Assembly (NCBI GenBank): GCA_003223245.1
Contig: QHYI01000131.1
Location: forward strand, 1 to 64,000
Direction of reading: 5' to 3'
DNA length: 64,000 bases
From: Acidobacteriota bacterium
GTDB taxonomy: Bacteria > Acidobacteriota > Terriglobia > Acidiferrales > UBA7541
Of this stretch, positions 34,987 through 44,526 are shown piece by piece. Position 1 is the stretch's first letter, and the number at the start of each line of letters is the position of its first letter. The notes under the pieces are model-generated. The model worked only from the letters and a program-made list of their open reading frames with translations. It was not told where the DNA came from and did not search any database. Position numbers and translations under genes: made by a program.

Positions 34987-36524
34987 TTCTGAGGGCTGTC
35001 TTTCTTTTCCTCTGCCCCGAGGTTGCCAAAGGGCCAAAGGTTGAACGCTTTGAGTTCCTCATACACGTGCTGGGCACGCAGCATGCGCGCGGTGCGCTCC
35101 GCTGGCCATGGCGAAGCGAACCGCTCGGGCCGGTCGGCAATCCAGAAGGCCGCTAACGCCATCAACGTGGCATTGTGCGTAAGAACATCCGGCTTTTGCG
35201 CCTCCAGCGTGTCTGCTGCCGAGTGATGCGTGTACCGGTAGTCGGAAGTGTCCTGCAACATGTTGATCCCTGGCAGTCCGCCCATGGAAAACGGCAGCGT
35301 GTCGGTCCCCGATTCCACTTTGTCGTCGACCTGCAGGGGCTGGAAATTGGCAAGCGTCTTCAAAAACGCCTGGAACGCCGGCACCAAATCGTCGCGGCCG
35401 CCCAACTGAAAACCTTTCACCGGCCCTTGTCCATAATCCAAAATCAAGTCGCCAAGATGATTGGGCAGTTCGTCTTTGTGCTGTTTGACATACGCAAAGG
35501 AGCCATCGAGCCCTTGCTCCTCGCCAGTGAACAGCACAAAGCGGATGGTGCGGCGCGGCCGTTGCCCGGAATGCACGATGGCTTCGGCAGCTCCGAGGGT
35601 TGTTGCGGTCCCCGAGCCATTGTCTGTAGTTCCCTCGGCCAAGTCCCAGGAATCGAGGTGCCCGCCGACGACTAAGATTTCTTCGGGATGTTCGCGCCCG
35701 CGAATTTCCCCCACGATATTCGCGGTCTGGACGGGACCGTTGGTAAATGTGTTCTGGACGTTGAACCGAACCCGCGGCGTAAGCCCGCGATCCAGAAAAC
35801 GCTCCAACTGTCCCTGGTCTTCCGCAGTCATCGACACCACCGGAACAGCAAAATCCGCGTTGAAGCCCAGAATCCCCGTGTGCGTTAGGTTCATGCCGGC
35901 GGAACTTCCGCCGCCCTGCCCACCGATAACCGCGATTACTCCAGCGGGGCCCGCAGCCTTGAGAAAGTCGCCGAACATCGCGAAAAGATTCATCTCGTTT
36001 TGCGTGGGCTGGCCTTTTTCCGTGACCAGCGCCACTTTGCCTTTTAGGCGCGAAATGTTTTTGATTTCGTTCTCGATGTCGAACATGTTCACTGCCACCA
36101 CGTCGCCTTCGGCGCCTCTGGCCGGTGTCGAACCCGTCCAGCCCATCGCATCGATGTGCAGCTTGTGATGCACGGGGGAAAGAAGTTCGCCCTCCGCAGA
36201 ACCGCGCGTCCAGCCGCGCCAGATCGTGTATTTTTCCGTGTGCACGTTTTCCAGGCCGAGGGACTTCATCTTGGCGACGCCCCACTCTTCCGCTTGGCGA
36301 TCTGCCGGAGTGCCTGTCACGCGCCCGCCAATGTCGTCGCTTAACTCCTCCAGGAAACCGTAGGCGTGCGAATTGAGCAGCCCTTCGCCGGCAATGCGCA
36401 CGAGCGCGGGCTTTGTGCCATCTTCGTCCGGGCCCTTTGGCGCTGCCCGATTATCCGCGCGAACTGGCAACCCCGGCAGGCTCAGGCCCGCCGCAACAAG
36501 CACACCCACGAAAATACCTCGCAT
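34983..36524 (-). CDS. M28 family zinc metallopeptidase with PA domain
   Basis: The product (~513 residues from ATG 36524) has a signal peptide (MRGIFVGVLVAAGLSLPG). An inserted PA-like domain at ~120-260 includes GKVALVTEKGQ. The M28 catalytic domain has the co-catalytic zinc ligands in VVGGHLDSWDLAEGTTDNGSG, the Glu pair in FTGEEQGLDG, and the last His in THHSAADTLE. Such enzymes are secreted aminopeptidases or carboxypeptidases. ATG 36524 follows AGGAG by eight bases; longer starts would precede the signal peptide. Stops of this gene and the converging small gene overlap. Confidence 0.88.
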   Translation of the reverse strand: MRGIFVGVLVAAGLSLPGLPVRADNRAAPKGPDEDGTKPALVRIAGEGLLNSHAYGFLEELSDDIGGRVTGTPADRQAEEWGVAKMKSLGLENVHTEKYTIWRGWTRGSAEGELLSPVHHKLHIDAMGWTGSTPARGAEGDVVAVNMFDIENEIKNISRLKGKVALVTEKGQPTQNEMNLFAMFGDFLKAAGPAGVIAVIGGQGGGSSAGMNLTHTGILGFNADFAVPVVSMTAEDQGQLERFLDRGLTPRVRFNVQNTFTNGPVQTANIVGEIRGREHPEEILVVGGHLDSWDLAEGTTDNGSGTATTLGAAEAIVHSGQRPRRTIRFVLFTGEEQGLDGSFAYVKQHKDELPNHLGDLILDYGQGPVKGFQLGGRDDLVPAFQAFLKTLANFQPLQVDDKVESGTDTLPFSMGGLPGINMLQDTSDYRYTHHSAADTLEAQKPDVLTHNATLMALAAFWIADRPERFASPWPAERTARMLRAQHVYEELKAFNLWPFGNLGAEEKKDSPQN

Positions 36525-36687
36525 CCGCTCTCTCCTCGCGCTTTCAGCGCTCATAAAGATTACCATGCACTCAGACGCGGCTGCGGCGGGTTTGTTTCTT
36601 TGGCTGCTTCTCCGCCAGTGTTGCCGCAGCAACTGGCATCGACTCGCAGCTTTACCATGGCCACCCCTCCCTCTACACTTCTTCGGG

Positions 36688-38736
36688 ATGAAAAGGAAAC
36701 TCTTCAACAGGTTCCGGCCGCGCTGTTCCAATCCGCTGAGAGCGGGCGTTTTGATAGTGGGCCTGTTGTCCGGCATCGGATGCATGGATTCGTTTGCGCA
36801 AGAGCTGCAGCAAAAACCTTTGGCTGAACCAAAGGCCCAACGCGCGGAAAAAGCCGAGAAGGCGGATAAAGCAGAGAATCCGGCGCAAATTCAACTGCTT
36901 GAAACCGCAGTGCGATTCGAAGCCAACGGGGACAGCCACAAAGAAGTCCACGCGCTGGTGAAAATCAACAGCGAACTGGGGGTACGCCAATTCGCGCAAC
37001 TCAACTTTGATTTCAACCGCTCGTTCGAATCGATCGAGATTCCGATGGTGCGCATCACCCACGCGAACGGCGGCACGACGGACATTTTGCCGAGCGCAAT
37101 CACCGACCGCCCCAATCCCGCCGTCGTGAATGCTCCCGCGTATCAGGACGTCCGCATTAAATCCATACGCATCCTCGGCCTTCAGCCCGGCGACACGCTC
37201 GAATATCGCGTCACCCGAACCGTATCGCACCATCCCCTTGCGCCTCAGTTCTGGCTTGACCATTCTTTTGACCGCTCCGGCGTGGTCTCGCGCGAAATCT
37301 TCGAACTCGATCTGCCCTCGCCGTCGAGCCTGCGCATTCAAATCAACCCAGAGACTCCACCCGATGAGCCTCCTGCCCGCTCAAACGAAAAAGGCGAGCG
37401 AATTGTCTACCACTGGACCAGGAAACAGTCTCCTGAATCTGGCAAAGAACCGGCCAAATCGGCGCCTGATATTTCTCTGACTACCTTTTCATCCTGGAAT
37501 CAGCTGGCGGACCGGCTTGCCGTTTTGTTGATCCCTTCGGAACAAGAGTCGCGGCAGCTTTACGACAAAGCCCTTTCCATCACCTCCAAAGAGGCGAATG
37601 GCGATCAAAAAATGTCAGACTTCTACGACTTCGTCTCAAAGAAGATTCGCACCGTGGATCTGCCGCTTGGCGCCACGGGATTCCGTCACCGGAAACCCGC
37701 CGACATCTTTGCCGGGAATTACGCAACTGCCGAAGACAAGTTCGTTCTCTTCGCGGCACTAGCCAACAACTTCTTCGGCCCCGCGCACCTGGGCTTCGCT
37801 TCCAGTTCGGGAACCGTTGGCGCCAAGGACCTTCCTTCGCCGGCGAAGTTCGATCATCTCCTCACGATGTCGGGCGACCCTTCGGTAAGTTTCTGGATGG
37901 ACCTGAACATGGAGGTTGCGCCCTTTCTCATGATTCCGTCGCAATTCCGCAACAAGGCCGTTTTTGTGGTGGGCCCAGCTGTCGAAAACAGATGGGGGAC
38001 TGTCGTGGGATCGTTCCCTTTTCCCGGAAGACAGCACGTGCTTGTAGATGCCGCGCTCTCCGCACAAGGAACACTCGCCGCCAAAGTTCATTACATGATG
38101 CGGGGGGACAACGAATTAGCGCTGCGCGTGGCGTTCCACCAATCCGCAAAAGGAAAATGGAAGGAGCTGGCCCAGCTGCTCTCGCTCACGGACGGCTTTC
38201 GCGGGCAAGTGACCAGCGCCAACGTGTCGGATCCCTACGCCACTAAAGAGCCGTTTAGCGTTGAGTACGAGTTGACTCAACCAAAATTCGTGGATTGGTC
38301 GTCGAAGAAAACCGTGCGCATTCCCGCGCTGCTGCCGCAACTGGGTTTGCCCGATCCACCCGCGTGGTCCGCGTCGGGCGCGGCAAACGCTCCCATCGAG
38401 CTTGGTACGCCGCTCCAAGTCGAGACGAGCATGACCCTGCATCTTCCTCCGGGCACCAAGGTCAGTACTCCGGCTGGCACATCGGTCGAACGCGACTATG
38501 CCACATACGCCTCACAATATTCTGCGAACGGTTCGACGATTACCGCGTCCCGCCACATCAAATTCATTTTGAGAGAAGTGCCCGGCGATCGCGCGGCTGA
38601 CTACAATGCCTTCCGCAACGCTGTTCAGAGCGACGAGGCCCAGGATTTCACGCTCGAACGGACCGAAACCGCTCCATCAAAAACAAATTCGGCGGCGCCA
38701 ACCGGCGCGCCACAAAAGGTTCCGCCCAAACGTTAG
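36688..38736 (+). CDS. DUF3857/transglutaminase-like exported protein
   Basis: The product (682 residues from ATG 36688) has a signal peptide (VLIVGLLSGIGCMDSFAQ). A DUF3857 domain at ~55-230 (YQDVRIKSIRILGLQPGDTL) is followed by a transglutaminase-like region with YDFVSKKIRTVDLPLG and HRKPADIFAGNYATAEDK. The usual catalytic Cys of transglutaminases (GxCxD/E) is replaced by GNYATAEDK, so peptidase activity is doubtful. The C-terminal third is beta-rich. Function unknown; envelope location expected. It diverges from the M28 gene and converges with frr at five bases. Confidence 0.75.
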   Translation: MKRKLFNRFRPRCSNPLRAGVLIVGLLSGIGCMDSFAQELQQKPLAEPKAQRAEKAEKADKAENPAQIQLLETAVRFEANGDSHKEVHALVKINSELGVRQFAQLNFDFNRSFESIEIPMVRITHANGGTTDILPSAITDRPNPAVVNAPAYQDVRIKSIRILGLQPGDTLEYRVTRTVSHHPLAPQFWLDHSFDRSGVVSREIFELDLPSPSSLRIQINPETPPDEPPARSNEKGERIVYHWTRKQSPESGKEPAKSAPDISLTTFSSWNQLADRLAVLLIPSEQESRQLYDKALSITSKEANGDQKMSDFYDFVSKKIRTVDLPLGATGFRHRKPADIFAGNYATAEDKFVLFAALANNFFGPAHLGFASSSGTVGAKDLPSPAKFDHLLTMSGDPSVSFWMDLNMEVAPFLMIPSQFRNKAVFVVGPAVENRWGTVVGSFPFPGRQHVLVDAALSAQGTLAAKVHYMMRGDNELALRVAFHQSAKGKWKELAQLLSLTDGFRGQVTSANVSDPYATKEPFSVEYELTQPKFVDWSSKKTVRIPALLPQLGLPDPPAWSASGAANAPIELGTPLQVETSMTLHLPPGTKVSTPAGTSVERDYATYASQYSANGSTITASRHIKFILREVPGDRAADYNAFRNAVQSDEAQDFTLERTETAPSKTNSAAPTGAPQKVPPKR

Positions 38737-38741
38737 AAATC

Positions 38742-39317
38742 TTACTTAATCTCCAGAATCTCTTTTTCTTTGGCGGCAGAAAGGTCTTCGATCTTCTTCG
38801 TTTCCGAGTGCGTGAACTTCTCCATCTCTTCGAGGGCGCGCTTTTGTTCGTCCTGGCTGATTTTCTTTTCCTTTTCGAGCTTATCGATGGCTTCCTTGAT
38901 GTCGCGGCGGATGTTGCGCACGGCGGTGCGATGGTTCTCCAGGATTTTGTGGAGATGCTTGACAATTTCCTTGCGTCGTTCCTCGGTAGGCGCGGGCATC
39001 GGCACGCGAATCACTTTTCCATCGTTCGTAGGATTCAACCCGAGTTCGGAAGCGCGAATCGCTTTGTCGATGAGCGGAACCACGCTGGGGTCCCATGGCG
39101 CAATCACCAGCAACGTCGCCTCGGGGACCGTAACAGTCCCCAATTGGTTCACAGGCATCGGCGTGCCGTGGTAATCCACGCGTATCGAGTCAAGAACGGC
39201 CGCGTTCGCGCGTCCCGTGCGCAGGGTGGCAAGCTCTTTGCGGAAATCCTCGACCGCTTTTTCCATGCGCGTCCTGGCTGCCGCCATCGCGTCTTTGGTT
39301 GTTGCAATTGTCGTCAT
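38742..39317 (-). CDS. frr: Ribosome recycling factor
   Basis: RRF splits post-termination ribosomes together with EF-G. The 191-residue product has the family start MEKAVEDFRKELATLRTGRA, the hinge region VNQLGTVTVPEATLLVIAPWD, LIDKAIRASELGLNP and the helix EERRKEIVKHLHKILEN. Length and motifs are standard. It follows pyrH, as is common (rpsB-tsf-pyrH-frr order). Confidence 0.97.
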   Translation of the reverse strand: MTTIATTKDAMAAARTRMEKAVEDFRKELATLRTGRANAAVLDSIRVDYHGTPMPVNQLGTVTVPEATLLVIAPWDPSVVPLIDKAIRASELGLNPTNDGKVIRVPMPAPTEERRKEIVKHLHKILENHRTAVRNIRRDIKEAIDKLEKEKKISQDEQKRALEEMEKFTHSETKKIEDLSAAKEKEILEIK

Positions 39318-39342
39318 TTTTCAAGCCCTCAGTCTTCAGTAG
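39318..39342 (-). repeat. Short ACTGA..ACTGAGG.CTT element before frr
   Basis: On the minus strand ACTGAAGACTGAGGGCTTGA lies directly before the frr ATG. It resembles the elements before pgk and tdk. Between it and pyrH lies an A-rich stretch (39343-39426) with no gene. Confidence 0.5.
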
Positions 39343-39426
39343 ATGGAAATCGGAAATTTGAAATTAGAAAAGAAAACCAAGCCCGCGCAAGTATCCATTT
39401 TCTATTTTCTGATTTCCAATCTCCAA

Positions 39427-40185
39427 TTAAGCTGGCGTTACCTTCGAGCCCACGCGCTCGCCCAGCACCACGCGCTTGATGTTGCCCGGCCGGTTCATGT
39501 TGAAGACCACGATGGGCATGCCGTTGTCCATGCACAGCGAAATCGCGGTTGAATCCATCACTTTCAGATTCTGGCTCAGCACTTCGCGGTAGGAAATCGC
39601 CGCGAAAAATCGCGCGTCCGGAAACTGTTCGGGATCCGCGTCATAGATACCCTCAACCCGTGTGGCCTTGAGGATCGCGTCCGCTTTGATTTCCATCGCG
39701 CGCAACGCTGCCGCGGTGTCTGTTGAAAAATACGGGTTCCCTGTTCCCGCAGCGAAAATGACCACGCGGCCCTTTTCCAAATGGCGCATGGCGCGGCGCC
39801 GGATGAACGGCTCACAAACCTCTTTCATTTCGATGGCGCTCAGCACGCGCGTGAACACGCCTTCTTTTTCCAGCGCATCCTGCAAGGCCAGGGCGTTGAT
39901 GACCGTCGCCAGCATGCCCATGTAATCGCCGGTGGCACGATCGATCTCAAAACCTTTTTGCCGCGCGCCGCGAAAGATGTTCCCGCCGCCGACCATGATC
40001 GCGGTTTCTACCCCGAGCGCGTCCACGTCTTTCAACTCGCGCGCGATGGACAGAATTGTTTCACCGTGAATGCCGAAACCTTGCGGTCCCTGAAACGCTT
40101 CGCCGGAAAGTTTTAGTAAGATGCGGCGATAAGCTGGCTTGTGTTTCTTCGCAACTCGAGTGATGCCATTCTTCTTCGAGGCCAT
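39427..40185 (-). CDS. pyrH: UMP kinase
   Basis: The enzyme phosphorylates UMP in pyrimidine synthesis; the bacterial hexameric type belongs to the amino-acid-kinase fold. The 252-residue product shows [63 protein letters not shown] and a C-terminal [13 protein letters not shown]. It is followed by frr and preceded by the FecR-domain gene with a terminator between. Confidence 0.97.
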   Translation of the reverse strand: MASKKNGITRVAKKHKPAYRRILLKLSGEAFQGPQGFGIHGETILSIARELKDVDALGVETAIMVGGGNIFRGARQKGFEIDRATGDYMGMLATVINALALQDALEKEGVFTRVLSAIEMKEVCEPFIRRRAMRHLEKGRVVIFAAGTGNPYFSTDTAAALRAMEIKADAILKATRVEGIYDADPEQFPDARFFAAISYREVLSQNLKVMDSTAISLCMDNGMPIVVFNMNRPGNIKRVVLGERVGSKVTPA

Positions 40186-40396
40186 GAGTCTCCGATTTAC
40201 GTCTCCAAAATCCTCGGAATTGTAGCAAACTCCGCTCGCTCTCGCACAACGCGATCAGGGGAAGGCGAACGGAGGCTACCTTGGCATCTTTCGAGCGCAG
40301 CAGGCCCTCCTGAGACGGGCCTGTTCGAGGGGCTCGGGCTGCGGGTATGTGAAACAACCTTGGCGCAAAATCGGCTCCAAGCGCGCAAGTGCAAAA

Positions 40397-40429
40397 CGGG
40401 CTCGACCGCGGTTCATGCGATCGAGCCCG
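40397..40429 (-). terminator. Intrinsic terminator after the FecR-domain gene
   Basis: On the minus strand, CGGGCTCGA pairs with TCGAGCCCG (9-base stem) and TTTT follows. It separates the FecR-domain gene from pyrH, so pyrH needs its own promoter or read-through. Confidence 0.75.
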
Positions 40430-40456
40430 CAGGAGGGGAGCTGCTTGTGACACAAC

Positions 40457-41563
40457 TCAGTGCCGATGAAATCCGCCGCCGTGGAAACTACCGCCGTGGA
40501 AACCGCCGCCATGGAAGCCTCCGCCGCCTGCTCTAAAGCCTCCGTGGATGCCGCCTCCGCCGAAACCACGTACACCGGGGAACCTGGCCCCGGAATGAAA
40601 TCCACCCGAAGAACCTGGTCCGCGGTAAATGCCGCTAGCGTATTTGGGGCTTGTGACATAGTGCGTTCCGGGTCCCCAGTTGTGGTTGTTGGGGCTGAAG
40701 TGGTAGCGGACACCAGGGTGGTAGCCGCTGACAAAAACCCCGTAATACGGCGCGTTATAGACAAACCACGGCGAATAGAATCCCCAGCCAAATGGGCTGT
40801 AAAAGATTCCGTCGCCGGGGATGAAAGTGAAGCAGTCAAAACAAGGATCCCAATACCAGCCAAAGCCCCACCAACCGGGACCCCAAGGACCCCATCCGTT
40901 AACCGCATAGAGGCCGGCCGCATTGACGTTGGCCTCCGCTACATAAGCGGAGCGCAAGCTGCTCCAGCGGTACAGGTCACTACCGTAGTAGGATTTCTTG
41001 TCGAACTTGCGGGCCTTGAGTTGCTCCCCGGCTTCCAAGGGCACTTCGCGTCCGCCCTTGACGTCCATATGCCGGTCATCGTATTGAACGCGGACTTTTC
41101 CATCAAAAACACGAAGCTCCGCTTGCCCCAAATCAAAATCGTAAAGGCCGGTCTTCAAAAGTCTTGTCGTTTCGCCCGCCGCCTCGACGCGAATATCGTT
41201 TTCGGGGTGGATTTCGGCGACCTCAAACATTGCGTGGCCTTGATTGAGGCCGACTTCCGTATCCGTCAAACTGGACGATATCATTCTTACCGAGCTGTTG
41301 TCGTCGACGCGCAGAAACACGCCAGGCGTCAGCAGAATTTCCGCTTTGCCTTTTGCGGTCCTGAGCGATTCACCGGTCTGGAGTTCTGCCGACCCGATGG
41401 ATTTGGAGCTTAAGGGCTCCGAGCCAATATAAACCGCCCCTTCCAGGTAATTGATTGTTCCGGGCATGGCTGGTTCAGGGCTTGTATCGCACGCCCAGGC
41501 GGGAACAGATAAAGTCGCTGCCAGGAAGAACCCGGCAATTCCTGCCAGCTGATGGAGTCTCAT
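40457..41563 (-). CDS. FecR-domain exported protein with aromatic and Gly/His-rich tail
   Basis: The 368-residue product has a signal peptide (to ~24, PAWACD). A FecR-like beta domain covers ~30-190 (GTINYLEGAVYIGSEPL, QTGESLRTAKGKAEILLTPG). A Trp/Tyr/Phe/Gly-rich region follows at ~215-300 (WGPWGPGWWGFGWYWDP). The end is a repetitive GGGFHGG tail. This layout is frequent in Acidobacteriota, function unknown; surface attachment or metal binding by the His-rich tail is a guess. AGGAGG at the right distance supports ATG 41563. It sits between tsf and pyrH but is insulated by terminators on both sides, so it looks like an insertion into the translation cluster. Confidence 0.8.
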   Translation of the reverse strand: MRLHQLAGIAGFFLAATLSVPAWACDTSPEPAMPGTINYLEGAVYIGSEPLSSKSIGSAELQTGESLRTAKGKAEILLTPGVFLRVDDNSSVRMISSSLTDTEVGLNQGHAMFEVAEIHPENDIRVEAAGETTRLLKTGLYDFDLGQAELRVFDGKVRVQYDDRHMDVKGGREVPLEAGEQLKARKFDKKSYYGSDLYRWSSLRSAYVAEANVNAAGLYAVNGWGPWGPGWWGFGWYWDPCFDCFTFIPGDGIFYSPFGWGFYSPWFVYNAPYYGVFVSGYHPGVRYHFSPNNHNWGPGTHYVTSPKYASGIYRGPGSSGGFHSGARFPGVRGFGGGGIHGGFRAGGGGFHGGGFHGGSFHGGGFHRH

Positions 41564-41787
41564 CGTGCTACCTCCTCAGCCAACACCTTCTCATCACTCA
41601 TATGTTTAGATGGGTTTGCGAAGATGTACGTTGCGTCTTGTTAATGATACCGTCCGAGACCATCGGGCGTACTCTGGAGGGAAGCCAATATCAAAAGGTC
41701 AGCACTCGGACTTCTGCCTGGATTAAAGTTCGGCCATTTTTGCAGGTTGCGCGGCGCGGGAACAGCGCGCTTCGCCTGCAAACAAAA

Positions 41788-41816
41788 AGAGCGTTCCAGT
41801 TGCGCTAGAACGCTCT
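41788..41816 (-). terminator. Intrinsic terminator after tsf
   Basis: AGAGCGTTC and GAACGCTCT form a perfect 9-base stem; on the minus strand it is followed by TTTTTGTTT. It closes the rpsB-tsf transcript. The 276-base gap to the FecR-domain gene is otherwise empty. Confidence 0.9.
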
Positions 41817-41839
41817 AAAACATCTTGTTTGGCTGCTCG

Positions 41840-42502
41840 TTAAGGTTTTGCAGGAGCGGCTTCCGGACCTGCGGAAGGCCCGCCGCTCACTTCGCCGACT
41901 TTGAAGCGCACAAAGCGCCGGATGGAAATGTTCTCCCCAAGCTTGGCCACCGCTTGAGAAATCATTTCGCCGATTGTTATGCTTTCGTCTTTGATGTAAT
42001 GCTGCTCGTAGAGGCAGTTCTCCTCGTAAAACTTTTCCATCTTGCCAGCGACGATTTTCTCGACGACCTGGGGTGGCTTGCCGGAAGCCAGCGCCTGGGC
42101 GCGATAGATTTCGCGTTCCTTCTCGAGCATGTCCGGCGTGACTTCCTCGCGGCGCACGTAGCGCGGATCGAGCGCGGCGATGTGCATGGCGATGTCGTGC
42201 GAAAGTTGTTGGAACGCCTCGGTGCGGGCCACGAAGTCCGATTCGCAGTTCAGCTCTACGATCACGCCGATCTTTCCTCCGGCATGAATATAGCTCCCGA
42301 CGAGCCCTTCGCTGGCTTCGCGCTGCGCCTTTTTCGCGGCAGCCGCCTGACCTTTCTTGCGCAGAATCTCGATGGCCTTCTCGATGTTTCCGTTCGCTTC
42401 TACTAGAGCCGCGCGGCAGTCACTGAAGCCGGCCCCGGTCCGCTCGCGTAGCTCTTTCACTAGCTTGGCTGGAATTTCCATAGCGGTGTTTGGTGTACTC
42501 AT
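41840..42502 (-). CDS. tsf: Elongation factor Ts
   Basis: EF-Ts recycles EF-Tu-GDP. The 220-residue product has the UBA-like N-terminus and the family signature [19 protein letters not shown], then [20 protein letters not shown] and ETDFV-like [13 protein letters not shown]. At 220 residues it is shorter than the E. coli protein (283), matching the short class with a single core repeat. A short Ala/Pro-rich tail ends the protein ([15 protein letters not shown]). It follows rpsB. Confidence 0.96.
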   Translation of the reverse strand: MSTPNTAMEIPAKLVKELRERTGAGFSDCRAALVEANGNIEKAIEILRKKGQAAAAKKAQREASEGLVGSYIHAGGKIGVIVELNCESDFVARTEAFQQLSHDIAMHIAALDPRYVRREEVTPDMLEKEREIYRAQALASGKPPQVVEKIVAGKMEKFYEENCLYEQHYIKDESITIGEMISQAVAKLGENISIRRFVRFKVGEVSGGPSAGPEAAPAKP

Positions 42503-42566
42503 CCTTCTTTTCCTTGTCCTTGCTCTCTAAATTCTTGTTGCCTGCCACTTCCTGTTCTTGCAAAAC

Positions 42567-42596
42567 GGCCCGCCCCCGAGCCGTCCGGGGCGGGCC
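42567..42596 (-). terminator. Terminator or attenuator between rpsB and tsf
   Basis: A GC stem (GGCCCGCCCC with GGGGCGGGCC) is followed on the minus strand by GTTTTGC. A smaller perfect stem (42619-42635, GCCTGCC/GGCAGGC) lies nearer rpsB. They could reduce tsf expression relative to rpsB. Confidence 0.7.
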
Positions 42597-42642
42597 ACTA
42601 GAAATTCCCACCCACGCCGCCTGCCGTTGGCAGGCAGGTTCT

Positions 42643-43512
42643 TTAGCGCTCTTCTTCGTCCGGAGGCACGGTGGTCTCCGCGCCTTCTACCTGGGCTTCC
42701 GCGCCTTCCACGTAGTCGCCTTCCTGCTTTTCGTATTGTTCGTATGCGCTGGTGTCCACGTACTCGACACCCTCGACCAGGGCTTGGTCTTCCGCTGACT
42801 TCTGCTCCGCCACCTGAGATTGCTGATAGGCGTTGCGTCCCTCGGCGACAGCATCCGCAATCTTTGTGGTAAACAGCCGAATGGCGCGCAACGCGTCGTC
42901 ATTTCCCGGAATGATCCAGTCCACTACGTCCGGGTCGCAATTCGTGTCCACCACAGCGACCACGGGAACGCCCATGCGGCGCGCTTCCTTCACAGCGATT
43001 TCTTCGGCGTTTGAGTCGACCACAAACATGGCGTCCGGCAACTGCGTCATGTTCTCAATACCTTCCAAATTTTGGTGGAGATGCTTCATCTCGCGGTCCA
43101 GGCGCGCGCGTTCTTTCTTGGAGAGTTGTTCCATGCGCCCGTCTTCGGTCATGGCTTTCAAAAGTTTCAAGCGCTTGATGGATTTCTGCAGCGTGGCCCA
43201 GTTGGTCAGCGTCCCGCCCAGCCATCGGTGATTTACGAAATAGGCCCCGCAGCGCTTGGCCTCTTCAGCCACGGCTTCCTGGGCTTGGCGCTTGGTACCC
43301 ACAAACAAAACGGTTCTGCCTTGAGCGGAAATATCGCTCACGAAGCGGCTCGCTTCGCGAAACATTTTTAAGGTTTTCTGAAGGTCGATAATGTGGATGC
43401 CGTTGCGTTCCCCGAAAATATATTCTTTCATTTTCGGATTCCAGCGGCGCGTCTGGTGACCGAAGTGGACTCCGGCCTCCAGCAACTCTTTCATCGTGAT
43501 TTCTACTGCCAA
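42643..43512 (-). CDS. rpsB: 30S ribosomal protein S2
   Basis: S2 binds the small subunit late in assembly. The product has ~289 residues with the family motifs [60 protein letters not shown] and [14 protein letters not shown]. The start is set at TTG 43512, preceded by AGGAGG (43516-43521) with a four-base gap. A frame to 43605 exists but lacks support, and the internal ATG six codons on has no ribosome site. An acidic C-terminal tail extends beyond the usual length. Confidence 0.96.
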   Translation of the reverse strand: MAVEITMKELLEAGVHFGHQTRRWNPKMKEYIFGERNGIHIIDLQKTLKMFREASRFVSDISAQGRTVLFVGTKRQAQEAVAEEAKRCGAYFVNHRWLGGTLTNWATLQKSIKRLKLLKAMTEDGRMEQLSKKERARLDREMKHLHQNLEGIENMTQLPDAMFVVDSNAEEIAVKEARRMGVPVVAVVDTNCDPDVVDWIIPGNDDALRAIRLFTTKIADAVAEGRNAYQQSQVAEQKSAEDQALVEGVEYVDTSAYEQYEKQEGDYVEGAEAQVEGAETTVPPDEEER

Positions 43513-43515
43513 GTT

Positions 43516-43521
43516 CCCTCC
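43516..43521 (-). promoter_or_regulatory. Ribosome binding site fixing a TTG start for rpsB
   Basis: AGGAGG on the minus strand, four bases before TTG 43512. This is the only good site near the conserved N-terminus. Confidence 0.8.
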
Positions 43522-43838
43522 TAAAGAAATTGCTGTTTGCGGCAGCGCGTTGGACGGGGCTTCCCGGTAAGAACCGGGACGCAAAAACCGAGCAAGACCC
43601 GCCACTACAACTGCAGAACAGCCTTCTTGCCGGCAGCTTGCCGGCCATGATCTCGGTCAGAGCCTGTGCTCTCACCGGAGCTCTTGTGTAGCAGCGGCTT
43701 TGGGCCGCTGCCTTGCGCCTGCCTCAGAAGGCAGCCGCAACTGAATCGAGCGGGAATAAACCCGCTGCTAGAAAACCCCGCGCCGCATCAGGCGCTCGTT
43801 CACGCCAAGAGCAAGCGGCAGCAAAGCGCACTCCAAAA
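43522..43838 (-). other. rpsI-rpsB spacer with hairpins
   Basis: 317 bases without a gene. A perfect 8-base stem GCAGCGGC / GCCGCTGC is present at 43691-43711, and further GC-rich palindromes occur near 43629-43645. None has a clear U-tract on the minus strand. Confidence 0.5.
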
Positions 43839-44258
43839 CTAGCGCTTGGTGAACTGGAAGCGCTTGCGCGCGCCCTTTTGCCCGTACTTCTTGCGCTCCT
43901 TCATCCGGGAATCGCGCGTCAAAAATCCGTTCTTCCGCAGCGACGGCCGTAGCTCAGCATTGAATCGTGCAATCGCGCGAGACAATCCCATGCGCACCGC
44001 GCCAGCCTGTCCGCCTATGCCTCCACCAACGGCGCTCACAACTACCTCTACTTGGTCGGTCAAGTTAGTGAACTTCAACGGCTCGGTCGCCTCGTGCTTC
44101 CAAGCATGATTCGGAAAATATTGCTCGACGGGGCGGTCGTTCACCGTGAATTTGCCCGAACCCGCGCGAAGAAATACGCGCGCGATGGCCTCCTTGCGCC
44201 GTCCAGTTCCCATAAACCAGGTTTGCGTGCCCGCCAGGGGCGTACCTGCTGTGCTCAA
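43839..44258 (-). CDS. rpsI: 30S ribosomal protein S9
   Basis: S9 contacts the P-site tRNA through its C-terminal tail. The product has 139 residues from TTG 44258: MSTAGTPLAGTQTWFMGTGR, the family motif GTGRRKEAIARVFL, VGGGIGGQAGAVRMGLSRA and the conserved C-terminus RKKYGQKGARKRFQFTKR. AGGAGG (44263-44268) lies four bases before this TTG, so it is chosen over ATG 44213 (which would cut the protein at GTGRRK) and over the longer frame to 44372. rplM lies upstream, but unusually 346 bases away. Confidence 0.96.
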   Translation of the reverse strand: MSTAGTPLAGTQTWFMGTGRRKEAIARVFLRAGSGKFTVNDRPVEQYFPNHAWKHEATEPLKFTNLTDQVEVVVSAVGGGIGGQAGAVRMGLSRAIARFNAELRPSLRKNGFLTRDSRMKERKKYGQKGARKRFQFTKR

Positions 44259-44262
44259 CGTT

Positions 44263-44268
44263 CCTCCT
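44263..44268 (-). promoter_or_regulatory. Ribosome binding site fixing a TTG start for rpsI
   Basis: AGGAGG on the minus strand with a four-base spacer to TTG 44258, the same layout as rpsB. Confidence 0.8.
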
Positions 44269-44526
44269 GACTCTGAAAAACCAGAAACCGTGGCCCGGGC
44301 TGCTGGATCGTTCAATGGCTCGCGGCGCCCACCAATGGCACCGAGACCTGGCAACAGCCCCAGACACCCCACGCTTTGGACTGCTCCACGCCTAGCTGAT
44401 TCCCCGCGAAGGCCTGCACCGGACCCACGTAGATAGGAACAGCAACGTGCGGAAAAACAACAAATCTCTTCTACAGCTGGGCGTCTACCGACCTACTAGC
44501 CCCCCGCCACTTTTGCGTAAGTGCGC
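44269..44526 (-). other. rplM-rpsI spacer, unique part
   Basis: No gene seen. In most bacteria rplM and rpsI are almost contiguous. Here this stretch plus the palindromic repeats separate them by 346 bases. No clear promoter was found. Confidence 0.5.

Noticed and set aside
35059-36285. Long minus-strand frame (408 codons) over the M28 gene
   Set aside because: Arg/Gly-rich shadow of the M28 coding region, which has intact catalytic motifs in its own frame.
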